Source: CAYUPI01 sp964446585
Lineage (GTDB): Bacteria; Verrucomicrobiota; Verrucomicrobiia; Limisphaerales; UBA8199
Assembly (NCBI GenBank): GCA_964446585.1
Contig: CAYUPI010000061.1
Location: forward strand, 1-33,664
DNA: 33,664 nucleotides
Direction of reading: 5' to 3'
Position numbers and translations under genes: made by a program. The notes below the pieces were generated by a model. The model was given only the letters and a program-made list of their open reading frames with translations. It had not been told where the DNA came from and searched no databases. Of this stretch, positions 33,147 through 33,664 are shown piece after piece (positions within the stretch are counted from its first letter, which is position 1; every line of letters starts with the position of its first letter).

Positions 33147-33664
33147 GTGAGCCGCCGACTGGCGAACCAGCGGACACGGCGTATGGAAGGGGACGGCGCT
33201 TATTGGCGATTTGAATTCGATTCTCTCGGCCACCGCATGACTCCTCTAAAGTTTGGAAGTTTGGGTGTGTCGAGGGGAGGGTCTTCTGAGACCTTAGACC
33301 TCGCGAGAGTGGCGTCCTCCGCCGCTCGTAGCGCGCCTTGGACGACGGTCAGGTTATGCTGGTTCCAGCCTTCTGCGACTTCGGTTAAGAAAAAACTCAG
33401 ATTTCATAGTCTAAGTTAATTATTTTTAGTTTAACCGGGGCTGGGTGTGAATGCATTCTTTTAACCAAAATCGCCCTGCGTTGGGATTCGTTGCGTGGTT
33501 TGCCACAGGGCAGCCGATTGCACCTAGTACTGAGCGCGCGTTGCAAAGTCAATGAGGCAAACAATTCGGGGTCGAACCGAACGCGCTATGTTTCATGGCT
33601 GACGGTGAGTTCTGCGGTTTCCTCTGCGGGCGCAAAATCAAGGATAACTCAAAATTATCCGGCG
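33147..33664. other. Right-end stretch without a supported gene
   Basis: A plus-strand frame at 33147-33416 (MSRRLANQRTRRMEGDGAYW onward) has no ribosome site and the Ser/Arg/Thr-rich composition of translated noncoding DNA; I do not accept it as a gene. The segment 33390-33470 is AT-rich and could hold a promoter for a gene beyond the window. Nothing else is recognisable. Confidence 0.4.

Noticed and set aside
33147..33419. 90-codon plus-strand frame at the right end
   Set aside because: No ribosome site; it begins at the glycogen phosphorylase remnant on the other strand and has low-complexity Ser/Arg composition.

Overview
The window looks like chromosome from a soil or freshwater member of the Verrucomicrobiota (Pedosphaera/Limisphaerales-like). 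This is an inference from the mix of genes: an ECF sigma factor next to a Ser/Thr kinase with C-terminal WD40 repeats, large secreted beta-rich proteins, a short Lys/Arg-rich coiled-coil protein, and many small decayed mobile-element genes. No rRNA, tRNA or CRISPR array was seen.

Layout. 1-3300 is an accessory patchwork: an IS21-type istB remnant, a membrane protein ending in a UbiA prenyltransferase domain, a hicB remnant abutting a patatin phospholipase remnant, a small helical protein, a frameshifted HNH nuclease remnant and a basic small protein. 3507-9580 (minus strand) holds a 558-residue membrane protein, a 1028-residue polytopic protein with a large extracytoplasmic receptor-like region, and a small secreted or membrane Gly-rich protein. 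Divergently, 10205-16123 (plus strand) holds a small GDHH beta-sandwich protein, an 810-residue protein joining a trypsin-like domain with a dead triad to a CHAT protease with intact His and Cys, a small membrane protein, and two translationally coupled helical proteins. These two divergent blocks are the best candidate for an undescribed system: a receptor-like membrane module beside a CHAT protease whose own trypsin domain has become a pseudoenzyme.

16128-18232 is a scar of mobile DNA. It holds a small minus-strand gene, a decayed CHC2 (primase-type) zinc-finger gene and an exact 270-bp second copy of the start of the 411-residue gene, fused in frame behind a different, well-initiated N-terminus; tandem terminator hairpins close it. 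18232-21105 (minus) encodes a secreted BNR-type propeller protein and a small Sel1-repeat protein. 21361-23043 encodes a protein with a Mrr-like PD-(D/E)xK nuclease N-domain whose core motif is degenerate. 23260-24661 has a small zinc protein broken by one TGA codon, a probable leaderless small coiled-coil gene and a truncated IS256-type transposase. 25035-26121 has a tyrosine-recombinase fragment fused in frame to a NERD nuclease membrane protein.

26175-29889 (minus) is an ECF sigma factor followed after 16 bp by a membrane-anchored Ser/Thr kinase with WD40 repeats. Divergent from it, two secreted proteins (30073-32432) end in a clear terminator. The right end is a frameshifted N-terminal fragment of glycogen phosphorylase flanked by repeat-like noncoding DNA. 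Family names come from motif recognition by eye; no database search was run.
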